Assembly (NCBI RefSeq): GCF_011074955.1
Contig: NZ_WUQJ01000031.1
Span: 62,001-126,000 of the forward strand
Direction: 5' to 3'
From: Marinobacter caseinilyticus
GTDB taxonomy: Bacteria > Pseudomonadota > Gammaproteobacteria > Pseudomonadales > Oleiphilaceae
DNA: 64,000 nt
In this document: piece by piece, positions 1 through 10,157 of the stretch
Numbering within the stretch: position 1 is the stretch's first letter
Layout of the letters: the number at the start of each line of letters is the position of its first letter
Notes under the pieces: model-generated
What the model was told of the DNA's origin: nothing
The model's input: the letters and a program-made list of their open reading frames with translations, nothing else
Database searches by the model: none
Position numbers and translations under genes: made by a program

Positions 1-55
1 GCTCGACTCGCTATTTCTAAGTCTGTGGTTTTTTCTGTGGGGTGTGGCGCAGATA

Positions 56-1504
56 TCAGCGACGCCAGAACGCCGGGGTCAGCAAAACCAGTAGGGTAAA
101 GACTTCCAGCCGGCCCAGCAGCATGGCAAAGCACAGCACCCATTTGGCTACGTCGTTCAGATCGCCGTAATGGTAGGTGACCTCCCCCAAGCCGGGGCCG
201 AGATTGTTGATGGCGGAGCCGACGGCGGTCCAGGCGGTGACCTGATCAAGCCCGGTCGCCAGCAGGATCAACAGCATCAGCAGGAACATCACCATATACA
301 CGGAGAAAAATCCCCACACCGCCTGCAGCACCCGATCAGAAACCGGCCGGTTACCCAGCTTGACCGGGATGACCGCGTTCGGGTGCAGCAGGCGCTTGAT
401 TTCCCGGGAGCCCTGGCGGTAGATCAGCAGGATCCGGACCACCTTCATGCCGCCTCCCGTGGAGGCTGCGCACCCCCCCATAAATGCCATGATGAACAGC
501 AGGAACGGCAGCATACTGGGCCACTGGGAAAAGTCGGAGGTCACGAACCCGGTGGTTGTGGCAATGGAGACAACCTGGAACATGCCCTTGGTGATGGCGG
601 TGAACGGATCGAGCGTGGAGGTGACCACCAGGATCGTTATGGTGATGATGCTGACCGTCGACAGCGCCGCGACGTAAAAGCGGAATTCCGGGTCCTGCCA
701 GTACAGCAGCGGATTGCGTTGGCGGAAGGCCATGAAATGCAGGGCGAAGTTGGCGCCGCTGAGAAACATGAAGACGACCGCAATCATCTCAATGGCGGCG
801 TTGTCGAAATACCCAATACTGGCGTCGTGGGTGGAAAACCCCCCGATGGCGACCGTGGAAAAACTGTGTCCGATGGCGTCGAACCAACTCATGCCGGCAA
901 GCCAGTAGGCCGAGGCACACACCAGGGTCAGGGCAACGTAGATGTACCAGAGCGCTTTCGCGGTCTCGGCAATGCGGGGTGTGAGTTTGTTGTCCTTGAC
1001 GGGGCCGGGCACTTCCGCCCGGTACAGCTGCATCCCCCCGATGCCCAGCATGGGCAGGATCGCCACCGCCAATACGATGATGCCCATGCCACCCAGCCAC
1101 TGCAGCTGCTGGCGATACCAGAGGATGGATTCCGGCAGCGAGTCGATACCGGTGATGACGGTGGCACCGGTGGTGGTCAGGCCGGAGACTGCTTCAAACA
1201 GCGAATCCACAAAGGTATAGGGGGCGTTGTTGCTTAGATAGAACGGAATCGAGCCCGCCATACTGAGCACCACCCAGAACAACGTGGTGACCAGGAAGCC
1301 GTCCCGTACCCGTAAGTCGCCGGCCACGTTGCGAAAGGGCAACCAGACAATCAGACCACTGACCGCGACGATGCCGAGGGCGTCAAGAAACCGCAGCCAC
1401 TGGCCGTCGTCGAACAGCAATGAGATGCCCAGGGGCGGCAGCATGGTGATGCTGAACAGCATCATCAGAATACCCAATATTTTGGCGATGACCGGCAAGC
1501 GCAT
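56..1504 (-). CDS. trkH: Trk potassium uptake system, membrane subunit TrkH
   Basis: Potassium-translocating inner-membrane subunit of the Trk system, which works with the NAD-binding TrkA encoded just upstream. The 482-residue protein has the usual length. It shows the four pore-loop signatures of the TrkH/KtrB superfamily: TTTGATVI at residues 110-117, AIGGFST near 220, TTTGFVTS near 317 and NNLGPGLG near 435. Many hydrophobic helices lie between them. It starts at an ATG 17 bases after the trkA stop, so the two are very likely co-transcribed. The stop lies only 55 bases from the window edge. TrkH and TrkG are not distinguishable from sequence alone; TrkH is the safer name. Confidence 0.95.
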   Translation of the reverse strand: MRLPVIAKILGILMMLFSITMLPPLGISLLFDDGQWLRFLDALGIVAVSGLIVWLPFRNVAGDLRVRDGFLVTTLFWVVLSMAGSIPFYLSNNAPYTFVDSLFEAVSGLTTTGATVITGIDSLPESILWYRQQLQWLGGMGIIVLAVAILPMLGIGGMQLYRAEVPGPVKDNKLTPRIAETAKALWYIYVALTLVCASAYWLAGMSWFDAIGHSFSTVAIGGFSTHDASIGYFDNAAIEMIAVVFMFLSGANFALHFMAFRQRNPLLYWQDPEFRFYVAALSTVSIITITILVVTSTLDPFTAITKGMFQVVSIATTTGFVTSDFSQWPSMLPFLLFIMAFMGGCAASTGGGMKVVRILLIYRQGSREIKRLLHPNAVIPVKLGNRPVSDRVLQAVWGFFSVYMVMFLLMLLILLATGLDQVTAWTAVGSAINNLGPGLGEVTYHYGDLNDVAKWVLCFAMLLGRLEVFTLLVLLTPAFWRR

Positions 1505-1521
1505 GAATCAGACAGCCCTGA

Positions 1522-2895
1522 TCAAAAGAAGGTCAATCCGACCTGGAACAACCGTTCAACTTCCCGGATTCGGGACTTGTCCACCAGGAACAGAATCACA
1601 TGGTCATCGGGTTGGACCCGGATGTGGTCATGGGCAATCAATACTTCGTTATGCCGGACAATGGCCCCGATGGTGGTGCCTTCCGGCAAGGTGATCTCAT
1701 CCAACCGCTTGCCGACCACTTTTGAGGAGCGATGATCGCCGTGGGCGATCGCCTCGATCGCCTCAGCGGCGCCCCGGCGCAGGGAGTGAACATTGACTAC
1801 GTCACCCTTGCGCACGTGGGTCAGTAGACTACCGATGGTGGTCTGCTGGGGTGAAATCGCGACATCAATCTCGCCCCCCTGAATCAGGTCCACGTAGTCG
1901 GGGTTGTTGATCAGGGTCAGGACTTTCCGGGCGCCCAGCCGTTTCGCCAGCAGGGACGCCATGATGTTGGCTTCGTCGTCGTTGGTGACGGCGCAAAAGA
2001 CATCGGTACTTTCGATGTTTTCTTCCAGCAGGATGTCTTTGTTGGCGGCGTTGCCTTCCAGCACGATGGTTTTGCGCAGACTCTCCGAGAGCATCACGCA
2101 GCGTTCCCGGTTGCGCTCAATCAATTTGACCTGGAAGCGGCCTTCCAAACGGTGTGCCAGTCGCTGGCCGATGTTGCCGCCGCCGCAGATAAACACCCGT
2201 TTGTAAGGTTTTTCCAGTGGTTGCAGCTCGCTCATGACCGAACGGATGTGGTCGGCCCCAGCGATAAAGAAGACTTCGTCACCGTCCTCGATCACGGTGT
2301 CGCCCTGGGGAATAATGGGCCTGTCCTTGCGGAAGATCGCAGCCACCCGAGTTTCGGTCTTGGGCATGTGGGAGCGCAGGAATGACAGTTCGTGACCGAC
2401 CAGTGGCCCGCCCTTGGTGGCGCGAATGGCCACCAGCCGCACCATACCCTTGGAAAACTCGAGTACCTGCAAGGCGCCGGGGTATTCGATCAGCCGGGTA
2501 ATGTGTTGGGTGACTACTTGCTCAGGACTGATCAGTACGTCGACTGGAAAACCACCGGATCCGAACAGCTCTTTGCGGGCGAGATAAGCGTTGGCACGCA
2601 CCCTGCTGATTTTGGTGGGGGTTTTAAACAGCGAGTAGGCGACCTGACAAGCGACCATATTGGTCTCATCGCTGTTGGTGACCGCGATCAGCATGTCCGC
2701 ATCTTCCGCACCGGCCTGTCGCAGCACCGTTGGGTAAGAGCCCCGGCCCTGGACCGTGCGAATATCGAGCCGGTCCTGAAGTTCCCTCAGGCGAACACCG
2801 TCGCTGTCGATGATGGTGATGTCGTTGGCTTCGTTGGCGAGATTTTCCGCCAGCGTGCCGCCGACCTGGCCGGCACCGAGAATGATGATTTTCAT
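1522..2895 (-). CDS. trkA: Trk system potassium uptake regulatory protein TrkA
   Basis: Cytoplasmic nucleotide-binding regulator that gates TrkH. The 457 residues form two tandem RCK units. The first Rossmann motif is [13 protein letters not shown] from residue 7 and the second is [14 protein letters not shown] near 238, and each is followed by a TrkA_C-type domain. The length and the double architecture match bacterial TrkA rather than the single-RCK KtrA. It precedes trkH and follows rsmB (40-base gap), the order seen in Pseudomonas and relatives. An AGGT ribosome-binding site lies just upstream of the ATG. Confidence 0.96.
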   Translation of the reverse strand: MKIIILGAGQVGGTLAENLANEANDITIIDSDGVRLRELQDRLDIRTVQGRGSYPTVLRQAGAEDADMLIAVTNSDETNMVACQVAYSLFKTPTKISRVRANAYLARKELFGSGGFPVDVLISPEQVVTQHITRLIEYPGALQVLEFSKGMVRLVAIRATKGGPLVGHELSFLRSHMPKTETRVAAIFRKDRPIIPQGDTVIEDGDEVFFIAGADHIRSVMSELQPLEKPYKRVFICGGGNIGQRLAHRLEGRFQVKLIERNRERCVMLSESLRKTIVLEGNAANKDILLEENIESTDVFCAVTNDDEANIMASLLAKRLGARKVLTLINNPDYVDLIQGGEIDVAISPQQTTIGSLLTHVRKGDVVNVHSLRRGAAEAIEAIAHGDHRSSKVVGKRLDEITLPEGTTIGAIVRHNEVLIAHDHIRVQPDDHVILFLVDKSRIREVERLFQVGLTFF

Positions 2896-2935
2896 GTCGC
2901 AACTACCTGATTGGACGAGAACATGATCGATCCCT

Positions 2936-4237
2936 TCATTCGTCTACACGCTCAAGGCACGCATAGAAAAAGCCGTCGTGAGATTCGGCGTCCGGCAGCA
3001 GCTGCCGGCCAAAACCGGTATCGATGCCCCAACTGAGCACCGGTTCCAACAGGCGGGCATCGGCCTGTTGTTTGAGAAACCGCTGGATTATACGGTGATT
3101 CTCCTGGGGGAAGACAGAGCAGGTGGCATACACCAGTCGCCCACCCGGTTTCAGGGTTTGCCACAGCGCCGACAGAATGCTCAGCTGCAATCCTGCCAAG
3201 GGCGTGATATCGGCCTCCCGGCGCAACAGTTTAATGTCCGGATGGCGGCGGATAACGCCACTGGCACTGCAGGGCACATCGGCCAGAATACGATCAAACG
3301 GTGTCCGGTCCCACCACTGTGAGGTATCGGCGGCGTCGGCCTCTTTCAGTGTGGCGTAAAGTCCCAGCCGGTCAAGGTTCTCCTGCACCCTGGGCAACCG
3401 ATCGGCAGACTGGTCAATCGCCGTCACCGCCGCCAGGTCCGGGCACTGCTCCAGAATGGCACAGGTTTTCCCGCCCGGGGCGGCGCAGGCATCCAGCACA
3501 TGCTGCCCCGGGGCCAGGTCCAGCAGCGTGGTGCAGAGTTGGGCGGCTTCATCCTGAACACTTACCGCACCATCGGCGAAACCCGGCAACCGGTCTACAC
3601 CGCAGGGTTTGGTGAGCTGAATACCGTAGGGAGCATAACGGGTCGGCGTGGCCTCCAGGCCGGCGTCCTGCAACCACTGCAGATAGTCGTCACGGCTGAT
3701 CTGGCTGGCATTCACCCGCAGGGTCATGGGCGCTTGCGCGTTGTTCGCCGTTAGTATCTGTTGCCAGGTATCGGGCCAGTTGTGGCGAAGCTTCTCCACC
3801 ATCCAGTCGGGATGGCTGTATTGGGCAGCGGGGCCGGACACTGCCGGCTCGCCTTCCCGCTCGGCGGCTCGCAATACGCCGTTGACCAGGCCGGTCAGGT
3901 GCGGTTTGTCGAGTGCCCGGCAGGCCTCGACCGTTTCGTTCAGGATGGCGTAGTGAGCGTGTTGGCTGTGACGCAACTGAAACAACGCCACCAGCATCAG
4001 ATGGTGCACCACGCGGTCGGGCTTGCGCAGCGGTTTTTTCATCCGTTGCTGCAATTCCGCATCGAGACGGTGAAACCAGCGACAGGTGCCATAGCACAGG
4101 GCCTGCAATTCCGGGCGTTCGCTTGGGGCCACGCCGGCCAGGCGAGGCGGCAGGCACTGAGACAGTGACTGACCATTCTCAACCGCCAGCAAAATCTCGG
4201 CGGCCAGGGCGCGAACGGGAAGATCAACGTGCGTCAT
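2936..4237 (-). CDS. rsmB: 16S rRNA (cytosine(967)-C(5))-methyltransferase RsmB
   Basis: S-adenosylmethionine-dependent methylation of C967 of 16S rRNA. The 433-residue protein has an N-terminal NusB-like RNA-binding domain (about 1-140). The Rossmann methyltransferase domain follows, with the SAM motif [10 protein letters not shown], the PCSASG motif carrying one catalytic cysteine and the YATCSVF motif carrying the nucleophilic cysteine. I start it at the ATG at 4237 ([11 protein letters not shown]). A TTG two codons upstream (4243) overlaps the fmt stop as TTGA and sits well behind an AGGAG, so it is a real alternative. It is translationally coupled to fmt. Confidence 0.95.
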   Translation of the reverse strand: MTHVDLPVRALAAEILLAVENGQSLSQCLPPRLAGVAPSERPELQALCYGTCRWFHRLDAELQQRMKKPLRKPDRVVHHLMLVALFQLRHSQHAHYAILNETVEACRALDKPHLTGLVNGVLRAAEREGEPAVSGPAAQYSHPDWMVEKLRHNWPDTWQQILTANNAQAPMTLRVNASQISRDDYLQWLQDAGLEATPTRYAPYGIQLTKPCGVDRLPGFADGAVSVQDEAAQLCTTLLDLAPGQHVLDACAAPGGKTCAILEQCPDLAAVTAIDQSADRLPRVQENLDRLGLYATLKEADAADTSQWWDRTPFDRILADVPCSASGVIRRHPDIKLLRREADITPLAGLQLSILSALWQTLKPGGRLVYATCSVFPQENHRIIQRFLKQQADARLLEPVLSWGIDTGFGRQLLPDAESHDGFFYACLERVDE

Positions 4238-4239
4238 AC

Positions 4240-5175
4240 TCAACGTAACTCCTGGCCAGGCATGAGTAATGGCTTACCGCCATTGATCAGATCGCTGACC
4301 GACTGCGCACGACTCCCCGGCAGTTGGAGTTGTTCAATTCGCAGGCTGCCCTCACCGCAGGCAATATCGATGCCTTGGCGTGCCCGGGCGATGACGGTGC
4401 CAGGCAGCTTGCCACTGGTGTCGGCAAGCACGGAGGCCTGATGGATACGGAGGCGGTCCTCTCCGAGGTCGGCGTAAGTGCCGGGCCAGGGGTGAAAGGC
4501 TCGAATCTGGCGGTCAATATCGGTTGCCGACCGGGACCAGTCGATGTGCCCGTCCACTTTGGTGAGCTTGTGGGCGTAGCAGGCCAGGCCGTCATCTTGC
4601 GGTTCTGGGCTCAACGCACCTGCCTCCAGACCCGCCAAGGCTTGCAGGATGGCATCACCGCCAAGGTCAGACAGCCGGTCATGAAGACGGCCGCCGGTAT
4701 CATCGGGCCAGATTGGCGTGGCTATTTTGACCAGCATGTCACCGGTATCGAGACCTTCAGCCATTTGCATGATGGTAATGCCGGTTTCGGCGTCTCCGGC
4801 GGCAATCGCACGTTGGATCGGGGCGGCCCCGCGCCAGCGTGGCAACAGGGAGGCATGGATGTTCAGGCAACCCAGGCGTGGTATGTCCAGCACCGCTCGC
4901 GGCAGGATCAGGCCATAGGCGGCGACAATCATGAGGTCTGGCTGTAATGCCGCCAGTTCGGCCTGGGCCTCGTCTGACTTCAGTCCTTCGGGTTGAAACA
5001 CAGGCAGGTTAGCTTGCAGCGCGACTTGTTTGACCGGGCTGGGGCTTAATTTGCGTCCGCGACCCGAAGGCCGGTCCGGTTGCGAGTAGACCCCGACAAT
5101 CTGGTGGTTATGCGCAAGCAATGCCTGCAAAGCGGTGGCAGCGAAGTCGGGCGTTCCGGCAAAAACAATGCGCAC
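4240..5175 (-). CDS. fmt: Methionyl-tRNA formyltransferase
   Basis: Transfers a formyl group from 10-formyl-THF to initiator Met-tRNA. The 311 residues match the family. The N-terminal hydrolase-fold domain carries the catalytic stretch LNIHASLLPRWRGAAPIQRA (Asn and His) and the later Asp in GLDTGDML. The C-terminal OB-like domain follows from about residue 205. It is upstream of rsmB with overlapping ends, the classical fmt-rsmB(sun) pairing. Def lies 144 bases upstream but is separated by a hairpin with the features of a terminator, so fmt may have its own promoter here rather than the usual def-fmt operon. Confidence 0.96.
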   Translation of the reverse strand: MRIVFAGTPDFAATALQALLAHNHQIVGVYSQPDRPSGRGRKLSPSPVKQVALQANLPVFQPEGLKSDEAQAELAALQPDLMIVAAYGLILPRAVLDIPRLGCLNIHASLLPRWRGAAPIQRAIAAGDAETGITIMQMAEGLDTGDMLVKIATPIWPDDTGGRLHDRLSDLGGDAILQALAGLEAGALSPEPQDDGLACYAHKLTKVDGHIDWSRSATDIDRQIRAFHPWPGTYADLGEDRLRIHQASVLADTSGKLPGTVIARARQGIDIACGEGSLRIEQLQLPGSRAQSVSDLINGGKPLLMPGQELR

Positions 5176-5262
5176 GGTCGTGGATCCTGTCTGAATGATT
5201 GAGTCGGTTGCGCCTGTAAAGATGGGTAAACCCCGTGTTGGTCGCTGTGGCCGGATACGAAA

Positions 5263-5284
5263 AGACCGGGCGTCCGCCCGGTCT
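5263..5284 (-). terminator. Rho-independent terminator after def
   Basis: A perfect 10-base inverted repeat (AGACCGGGCG ... CGCCCGGTCT) is followed on the minus strand by a short T-rich tail (TTTTCG). It lies 35 bases past the def stop and before the fmt start, so it would end def transcription and uncouple it from fmt. Confidence 0.7.
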
Positions 5285-5319
5285 GAGACTCGTTGTTTGA
5301 ATACCGTGTTGAATCGGCG

Positions 5320-5823
5320 TCAGGCGCGAATCTTGTGCTGCTTTTCCAGCTTCTTTCGGATACGGGTCCGTTTCAGCGGGCTGAGATAGTCAACAAACAG
5401 CTTGCCTTTGAGGTGGTCCATCTCGTGCTGGATGCACACCGCAAGCAAGCCGGTGACTTCTCGCTCGTAGGGTACGCCGTCCAGCCCCAGAGCCTTGAGG
5501 CGAACGTGGTCAATGCGCGTGACCTCCTCGTAGAAACCCGGGACAGACAGACAACCTTCCTGCATTTCCTGATAGTCGCCGGCCAGTACTTCCACTTCCG
5601 GGTTGATCAGCACCAGTTGTTCGCTACGGTCTTCCGACAAATCGATAACGATCACCTGTTTGTGCACGTTCACCTGCGTGGCGGCCAGGCCAATGCCCGG
5701 CGCATCGTACAAGGTCTCAAACATATCGTCGACGAGCTTGAGGATATCGTCCGTTACCGTTTCTACCGGCTTGGCGACGGTGCGCAACCTGGGATCCGGG
5801 AATTCAAGAATGTCTAAAATCAT
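5320..5823 (-). CDS. def: Peptide deformylase
   Basis: Metal-dependent removal of the N-formyl group from nascent proteins. The 167 residues carry all three family motifs: GIGLAATQV (motif I), EGCLSVPG with the metal-ligand cysteine (motif II) and QHEMDHLKG, the HExxH-type motif with two histidine ligands and the catalytic glutamate (motif III). It is of the usual type 1 length. It is transcribed divergently from the LysM gene, and a terminator-like hairpin follows it. Confidence 0.97.
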   Translation of the reverse strand: MILDILEFPDPRLRTVAKPVETVTDDILKLVDDMFETLYDAPGIGLAATQVNVHKQVIVIDLSEDRSEQLVLINPEVEVLAGDYQEMQEGCLSVPGFYEEVTRIDHVRLKALGLDGVPYEREVTGLLAVCIQHEMDHLKGKLFVDYLSPLKRTRIRKKLEKQHKIRA

Positions 5824-6141
5824 GGCTCATCTGGTCTTAATCGGGTTTCGGTATCATCACTGAAATGCGACGGTGTACTGCGCATTTTCCCTGCGTCGTA
5901 ACTATGATGGTCGGGACGAGAGAAAAATATTCAAGTGAGTTCTCAACGCTATACTTCTATTATCCCTTATCTTGGCCATTGAGTACAAACTGAGCAGTTA
6001 TAGATAGAATTTACTGGAAGAACAAAAGATAACATCACAATTTGCCAGACTTCTTCTATAGTAGAGTAATAATTCCGTTTAAACGGTCTGGATGCAGAGA
6101 CAGAACCGTACGATAAAGGCACGCGATCAAGGACTTAGACA
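5824..6141. other. Intergenic region between divergent def and LysM gene
   Basis: 318 bases, markedly more AT-rich than the flanking genes. It must hold the promoters of both divergent units. I see no -35/-10 pair that I would assign with confidence and no small reading frame with a good ribosome-binding site. Confidence 0.5.
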
Positions 6142-7161
6142 ATGAGGAAACTGCTGTACGCTCTGGCGGCAACTATGCTGCTGATAACTACCTGGGCGCA
6201 GGCGGCCGGCCCTGAATTCCGGTCCGACCACCCCGAGCGGTACACCGTCGTAAAAGGTGACACGCTTTGGGATATTTCATCCCGGTTTCTGAACAATCCC
6301 TGGTATTGGCCGGAAATCTGGCACGTGAACCCCCAGGTCAGTAACCCCCATTTGATTTATCCCGGCGATGAACTGGCGCTGGTCTATATCGGTGGTAAGC
6401 AACGAATCACCAAGGTGGCCAGTAACGGGGTCGTGAAACTGTCCCCGCAGGTGCGCTCGCAACCTATTGATACGCCCATTCCTGCGATCCCTCTGGATGC
6501 CATCAGCAGCTTCCTGACGGATACCCGTATTGTGACCGCGGAACTGCTGGAAGGTGCCCCTTATGTCTTGGAGGGTGAAGACGGCCGTATCGTGACCGGG
6601 GCCGGCGACAAGATCTACGCCCGGGGTGACAAACCTGCCAATAAAGTGGGTGTGTTCCGTCGCAGCAACGTGTACACGGACCCCGAGACCAATGAGTTTC
6701 TCGGTCTTGAAGCCCGTGCCATTGCCCAAGGTGATGTGACCGCTGACAGTGGCGAGGTACTGACCGTCCTGCTCAAGCGTTCAAGCGAGGAAGTCCGCAT
6801 TGGCGACCGCCTGCTGGTGAGCGAAGACCGTGCTATCAATACCACGTTCACCCCAAGCGCACCGGAAAACGACGTTGAAGGTGAGATGATTTCGGTCGAT
6901 GGCGGTGTCACTCAGATCGGCCAGTACGATGTGGTGGTGATCAACCGCGGTACCCGTGAAGGTCTGGATGTGGGCAATGTGCTGGCGGTGTTCCGCAGTG
7001 GCAACCTGGTCCGCGATCCGGTGACGGGTGAGACCATCGAGTTGCCCGCCGAACGGGCGGGTCTGTTGATGGTCTTTCAGACCTATGAAAAGCTCAGCTA
7101 CGGCTTGGTGCTGAAAGCATCCCGGCCACTGACCATTGGTGACCAGGTACGCAACCCCTGA
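6142..7161 (+). CDS. LysM peptidoglycan-binding domain protein, secreted
   Basis: A 339-residue exported protein. It begins with a signal peptide (MRKLLYALAATMLLITTWAQAA). A LysM domain follows at about 34-80 (YTVVKGDTLWDISSRFLNNP...YPGDELAL), which binds peptidoglycan glycan strands. The remaining roughly 250 residues are a conserved domain of unknown function with no enzymatic motif I recognise. A protein of this type sits between def and dprA in Pseudomonas and many other gammaproteobacteria, so the context is typical. An AAGGA ribosome-binding site precedes the ATG. A strong terminator follows, so it is probably monocistronic. Confidence 0.9.
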   Translation: MRKLLYALAATMLLITTWAQAAGPEFRSDHPERYTVVKGDTLWDISSRFLNNPWYWPEIWHVNPQVSNPHLIYPGDELALVYIGGKQRITKVASNGVVKLSPQVRSQPIDTPIPAIPLDAISSFLTDTRIVTAELLEGAPYVLEGEDGRIVTGAGDKIYARGDKPANKVGVFRRSNVYTDPETNEFLGLEARAIAQGDVTADSGEVLTVLLKRSSEEVRIGDRLLVSEDRAINTTFTPSAPENDVEGEMISVDGGVTQIGQYDVVVINRGTREGLDVGNVLAVFRSGNLVRDPVTGETIELPAERAGLLMVFQTYEKLSYGLVLKASRPLTIGDQVRNP

Positions 7162-7209
7162 GCGTTTGCCCCCAGCGGCGGTGAGTGAGGCTTTGCAAGC
7201 AACAGAATA

Positions 7210-7243
7210 AGCGGTAGTCGGGTCACCGGCTGCCGCTTTTTTA
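7210..7243 (+). terminator. Rho-independent terminator after the LysM gene
   Basis: A 12-base stem (7210-7221 with 7226-7237, two G-U pairs) encloses a GTCA loop and runs straight into six T residues. It separates the LysM gene from dprA. Confidence 0.85.
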
Positions 7244-7300
7244 TGACCGGCCCCGACCGGTCGAACGCCAGGATGGCCCCCGACGATCAAAGGACAGATC

Positions 7301-8614
7301 ATGCCCCGACCCGAATCCATCGACAGCGTTCCTGCTGTTGCCTCATTGTTTGACGACCCGCAGGCGCCCTGGCTGGTGCTCTCCCGACTGCCCCGGATGG
7401 GCGTGCGGCGTTGGCAGGCGGTACGTGACCATCTGGACTCGCCCCAAGAGCTGCTGAGCATAGGCTACGCCACACTCAAAGCCCTGAATCTGGACCCGGC
7501 GACGTGTGACATGATTGCCGCGTGGCAAGCTCGTGATGCATGCCATGCCGGACTGGCCCGGGTGGCGAGCATCTGGCAGCAATGTCGGCGTGACGCCATT
7601 GAGTTGGTGACCTGGGGGTGTGCCACGTATCCGGATGCCTTGCGGGTGATCCACGACGCCCCACTTGCACTCTATGTGAAGGGTGACTCGGGCTTGCTCA
7701 ACCGTCCGCAACTCGGCATGGTTGGGAGTCGAAACGCCACTCGTGGGGGGCTGGATCATGCCCGCCACTTCGCCGCCGCACTGAGCCAGCAGGGTTATCT
7801 GGTGACCAGTGGGCTGGCGCTCGGCATCGACGGCGCGGCGCACGCTGGCGCGCTGGATGCGGGCTACCCGACCGTGGCGGTCATTGGCACCGGGGTGGAT
7901 GTGATTTACCCGAGACAACACGGTGCCCTCACCGCTCGGATCGCGGACCACGGCGCCATTGTGTCTGACCTGCCACCGGGGACGCCGCCCAAAGCCGCCT
8001 ACTTTCCCCAGCGTAACCGGATCATCAGTGGCTTGAGTCGCGGGGTGCTGGTGGTTGAGGCCAGTCCGAAAAGCGGGTCACTGATTACCGCCCGACTGGC
8101 ACTGGAGCAGGGGCGTGAAGTGTTTGCCATTCCCGGGTCGATTCACAACCCGCTGGCGCGTGGCTGTCATCAATTGATTCGCCAGGGCGCCAAGCTGGTT
8201 GAGTCGGTGCAGGATATCGAAGAGGAGCTTACAGCCTGGTGGTCCCACGACCGGACCGAGAATGCCCCCAATTCGCCGGTTAAACAAACTCTGAAGGACC
8301 CGCCGAAACACGGGTTCAGCGCGCGTGTGTTCCCGAGGTCTCCGGCGTCGGGCGGGATCGGGCCGGGATCGGGTGAAGCCGCGGCAGTAACGGTCCCGGG
8401 GCCGGCCAGTACGGACCCGGATCAACGCCTGTCAACCCATCTCGATGATCGCGAAATCGCGGTCCTAAAGGCATTAGGGTATGATCCGGTTTCGACGGAT
8501 GCGCTGTGTGTATTGACCGGCCTGCCCGCCGATCAATTGATGCAATCCCTACTGCTGCTTGAGGTCGAAGGCCTGGTGGATTCCGCTCCCGGGGGCTTTT
8601 TGAGGGCTGTCTGA
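7301..8614 (+). CDS. dprA: DNA-processing protein DprA
   Basis: Loads RecA onto incoming single-stranded DNA during natural transformation. The 437-residue protein has a SAM-like N-terminal region. The extended Rossmann fold carries the signatures MVGSRNATRGG, GLALGIDGAAHAGAL, YFPQRNRIISGLS and SGSLITARLALEQG. A C-terminal winged-helix domain occupies about the last 55 residues. It is longer than typical DprA (about 360-380) because of a Pro/Gly/Ala-rich linker of some 60 residues before the winged helix. It is followed by tsaC at 3 bases, so the two are probably one operon. Confidence 0.95.
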   Translation: MPRPESIDSVPAVASLFDDPQAPWLVLSRLPRMGVRRWQAVRDHLDSPQELLSIGYATLKALNLDPATCDMIAAWQARDACHAGLARVASIWQQCRRDAIELVTWGCATYPDALRVIHDAPLALYVKGDSGLLNRPQLGMVGSRNATRGGLDHARHFAAALSQQGYLVTSGLALGIDGAAHAGALDAGYPTVAVIGTGVDVIYPRQHGALTARIADHGAIVSDLPPGTPPKAAYFPQRNRIISGLSRGVLVVEASPKSGSLITARLALEQGREVFAIPGSIHNPLARGCHQLIRQGAKLVESVQDIEEELTAWWSHDRTENAPNSPVKQTLKDPPKHGFSARVFPRSPASGGIGPGSGEAAAVTVPGPASTDPDQRLSTHLDDREIAVLKALGYDPVSTDALCVLTGLPADQLMQSLLLLEVEGLVDSAPGGFLRAV

Positions 8615-8617
8615 ACC

Positions 8618-9220
8618 ATGCAACTCAACGAAAATGATGAGCCGATGAACCGTACGACAACCGTTTTATCTCCTTGGCGCCAGCGCCAGCTCCGGCACAC
8701 GATCAAGGCCGGAGGTGTGATTGCTTACCCCACCGAAGGGGTCTGGGGCTTGGGCTGTGATCCCTGGAACCCGGCGGCAGTGGAGCGGCTGCTGGCGCTG
8801 AAGCAGCGTCCCGAGCATAAGGGCTTGATTCTGGTGGCCGCCTCCGTGCAACAAATTCAGTTTTTATTGACCCCGCTCAATGACGCCCAACGCAACCAGG
8901 CTATACAGTACTGGCCCGGACCGGTGACCTGCCTGCTGCCAGACGTGGCAGGCCAGATACCGGCCCAAGTCCGCGGCGCCCATTCGTCCATTGCCGTACG
9001 GGTCAGTGCCCACCCGCTGGTGCAGGCGTTGTGTGATGCGGTGGGACACCCACTGGTCTCCACTTCCTGCAACCCTGCCGGCCGCCAGCCGGCTCGTCAT
9101 CCGTGGCAGGTGCGCGGGTATTTTGGCGCCGGCATCGACCAGTTGATTGCCGGGGCGTTGGGCGGACAGAATAAACCCAGCCAGATCGTCGATATTGCCA
9201 CCGGCCGCTGGCTTCGTTAG
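8618..9220 (+). CDS. tsaC: Threonylcarbamoyl-AMP synthase TsaC (YrdC domain)
   Basis: Makes threonylcarbamoyl-adenylate from threonine, bicarbonate and ATP, the first step of t6A37 modification of tRNA. The YrdC fold is recognised by [44 protein letters not shown] and [16 protein letters not shown]. At 200 residues it is slightly longer than the family because I take the first ATG. An internal ATG at 8645 ([11 protein letters not shown]) would give 191 residues and is equally possible. The place between dprA and hemF matches other gammaproteobacteria. Confidence 0.94.
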   Translation: MQLNENDEPMNRTTTVLSPWRQRQLRHTIKAGGVIAYPTEGVWGLGCDPWNPAAVERLLALKQRPEHKGLILVAASVQQIQFLLTPLNDAQRNQAIQYWPGPVTCLLPDVAGQIPAQVRGAHSSIAVRVSAHPLVQALCDAVGHPLVSTSCNPAGRQPARHPWQVRGYFGAGIDQLIAGALGGQNKPSQIVDIATGRWLR

Positions 9221-9230
9221 GAGATTTCCA

Positions 9231-10157
9231 ATGGCATTACCCGACATCGAAGCGGTTCGTCAGTATTTACTGACCCTGCAGGACACGATCTGTGAGCGTC
9301 TATCCGCAGTGGATCAGCGTAAGACGTTTGAAAAGGAATCCTGGACCCGGCCCGAAGGTGGTGGGGGCATCAGTTGTGTGATCACGGATGGCGCGGTGTT
9401 CGAAAAAGGCGGCGTCAACTACTCGCATGTCATGGGGGCCACCATGCCGCCGTCGGCAACCGCCCACCGGCCGCACTTGGCGGGGGCGCCCTGGCAAGCC
9501 ATGGGGGTATCGTTGGTGATGCACCCAACGAACCCTTACGCGCCGACCGCGCACGCCAATGTGCGTTTTTTCGTGGCGACCCCCCCGGACAGTGAGCCGG
9601 TCTGGTGGTTTGGCGGTGGCTACGACCTGACGCCCTACTATGGGTTTGATGCCGATTGCGCGCACTGGCACAAGACCGCCAAAAATGCCTGTGACCCGTT
9701 TGGTGAGCAGGTGTATCGGGATTACAAACGTTGGTGTGACGAGTATTTTTACCTTCGCCATCGGGAAGAGCCCCGGGGTATCGGAGGGTTGTTTTTTGAT
9801 GATCACAACAGTGGCGACTTTGATCGGGATTTTGCCCTGATGCGGGCGGTAGGCAGCAGTTTTATTGAGGCCTATGAACCCATTGTGATGCGCCGCAAGG
9901 ACCACCCTTACGGTGACCGGGAGCGGGATTTCCAACTTTACCGGCGTGGGCGCTACGTCGAGTTCAACCTGGTGTATGACCGCGGCACGTTATTCGGTTT
10001 GCAGTCCGGCGGCCGCACCGAGTCGATTCTGATGTCACTGCCGCCGCTGGTGCGCTGGGACTACAACCGGGCGCCTGAACCGGGCAGCGAAGAGGCCCGG
10101 CTAACGGAACACTTCCTGACCGCCCGCGATTGGCTGGAGGCAGACCATGGCGAATGA
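9231..10157 (+). CDS. hemF: Oxygen-dependent coproporphyrinogen-III oxidase
   Basis: Oxidative decarboxylation of coproporphyrinogen III to protoporphyrinogen IX using O2. The 308 residues contain the family signatures [41 protein letters not shown] and the long C-terminal block [20 protein letters not shown]. The frame is open further upstream to 9147, overlapping tsaC. The ATG at 9231 with TTAGGAG just before it gives the normal N-terminus. It overlaps aroE by 11 bases, so hemF and aroE are translationally coupled. Confidence 0.96.
   Translation: MALPDIEAVRQYLLTLQDTICERLSAVDQRKTFEKESWTRPEGGGGISCVITDGAVFEKGGVNYSHVMGATMPPSATAHRPHLAGAPWQAMGVSLVMHPTNPYAPTAHANVRFFVATPPDSEPVWWFGGGYDLTPYYGFDADCAHWHKTAKNACDPFGEQVYRDYKRWCDEYFYLRHREEPRGIGGLFFDDHNSGDFDRDFALMRAVGSSFIEAYEPIVMRRKDHPYGDRERDFQLYRRGRYVEFNLVYDRGTLFGLQSGGRTESILMSLPPLVRWDYNRAPEPGSEEARLTEHFLTARDWLEADHGE

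Noticed and set aside
170-1237. 355-codon plus-strand frame opposite trkH
   Set aside because: It is the antisense shadow of trkH in GC-rich DNA. The composition (His/Gln/Gly/Asp-rich) is unlike a protein and no ribosome-binding site is present.
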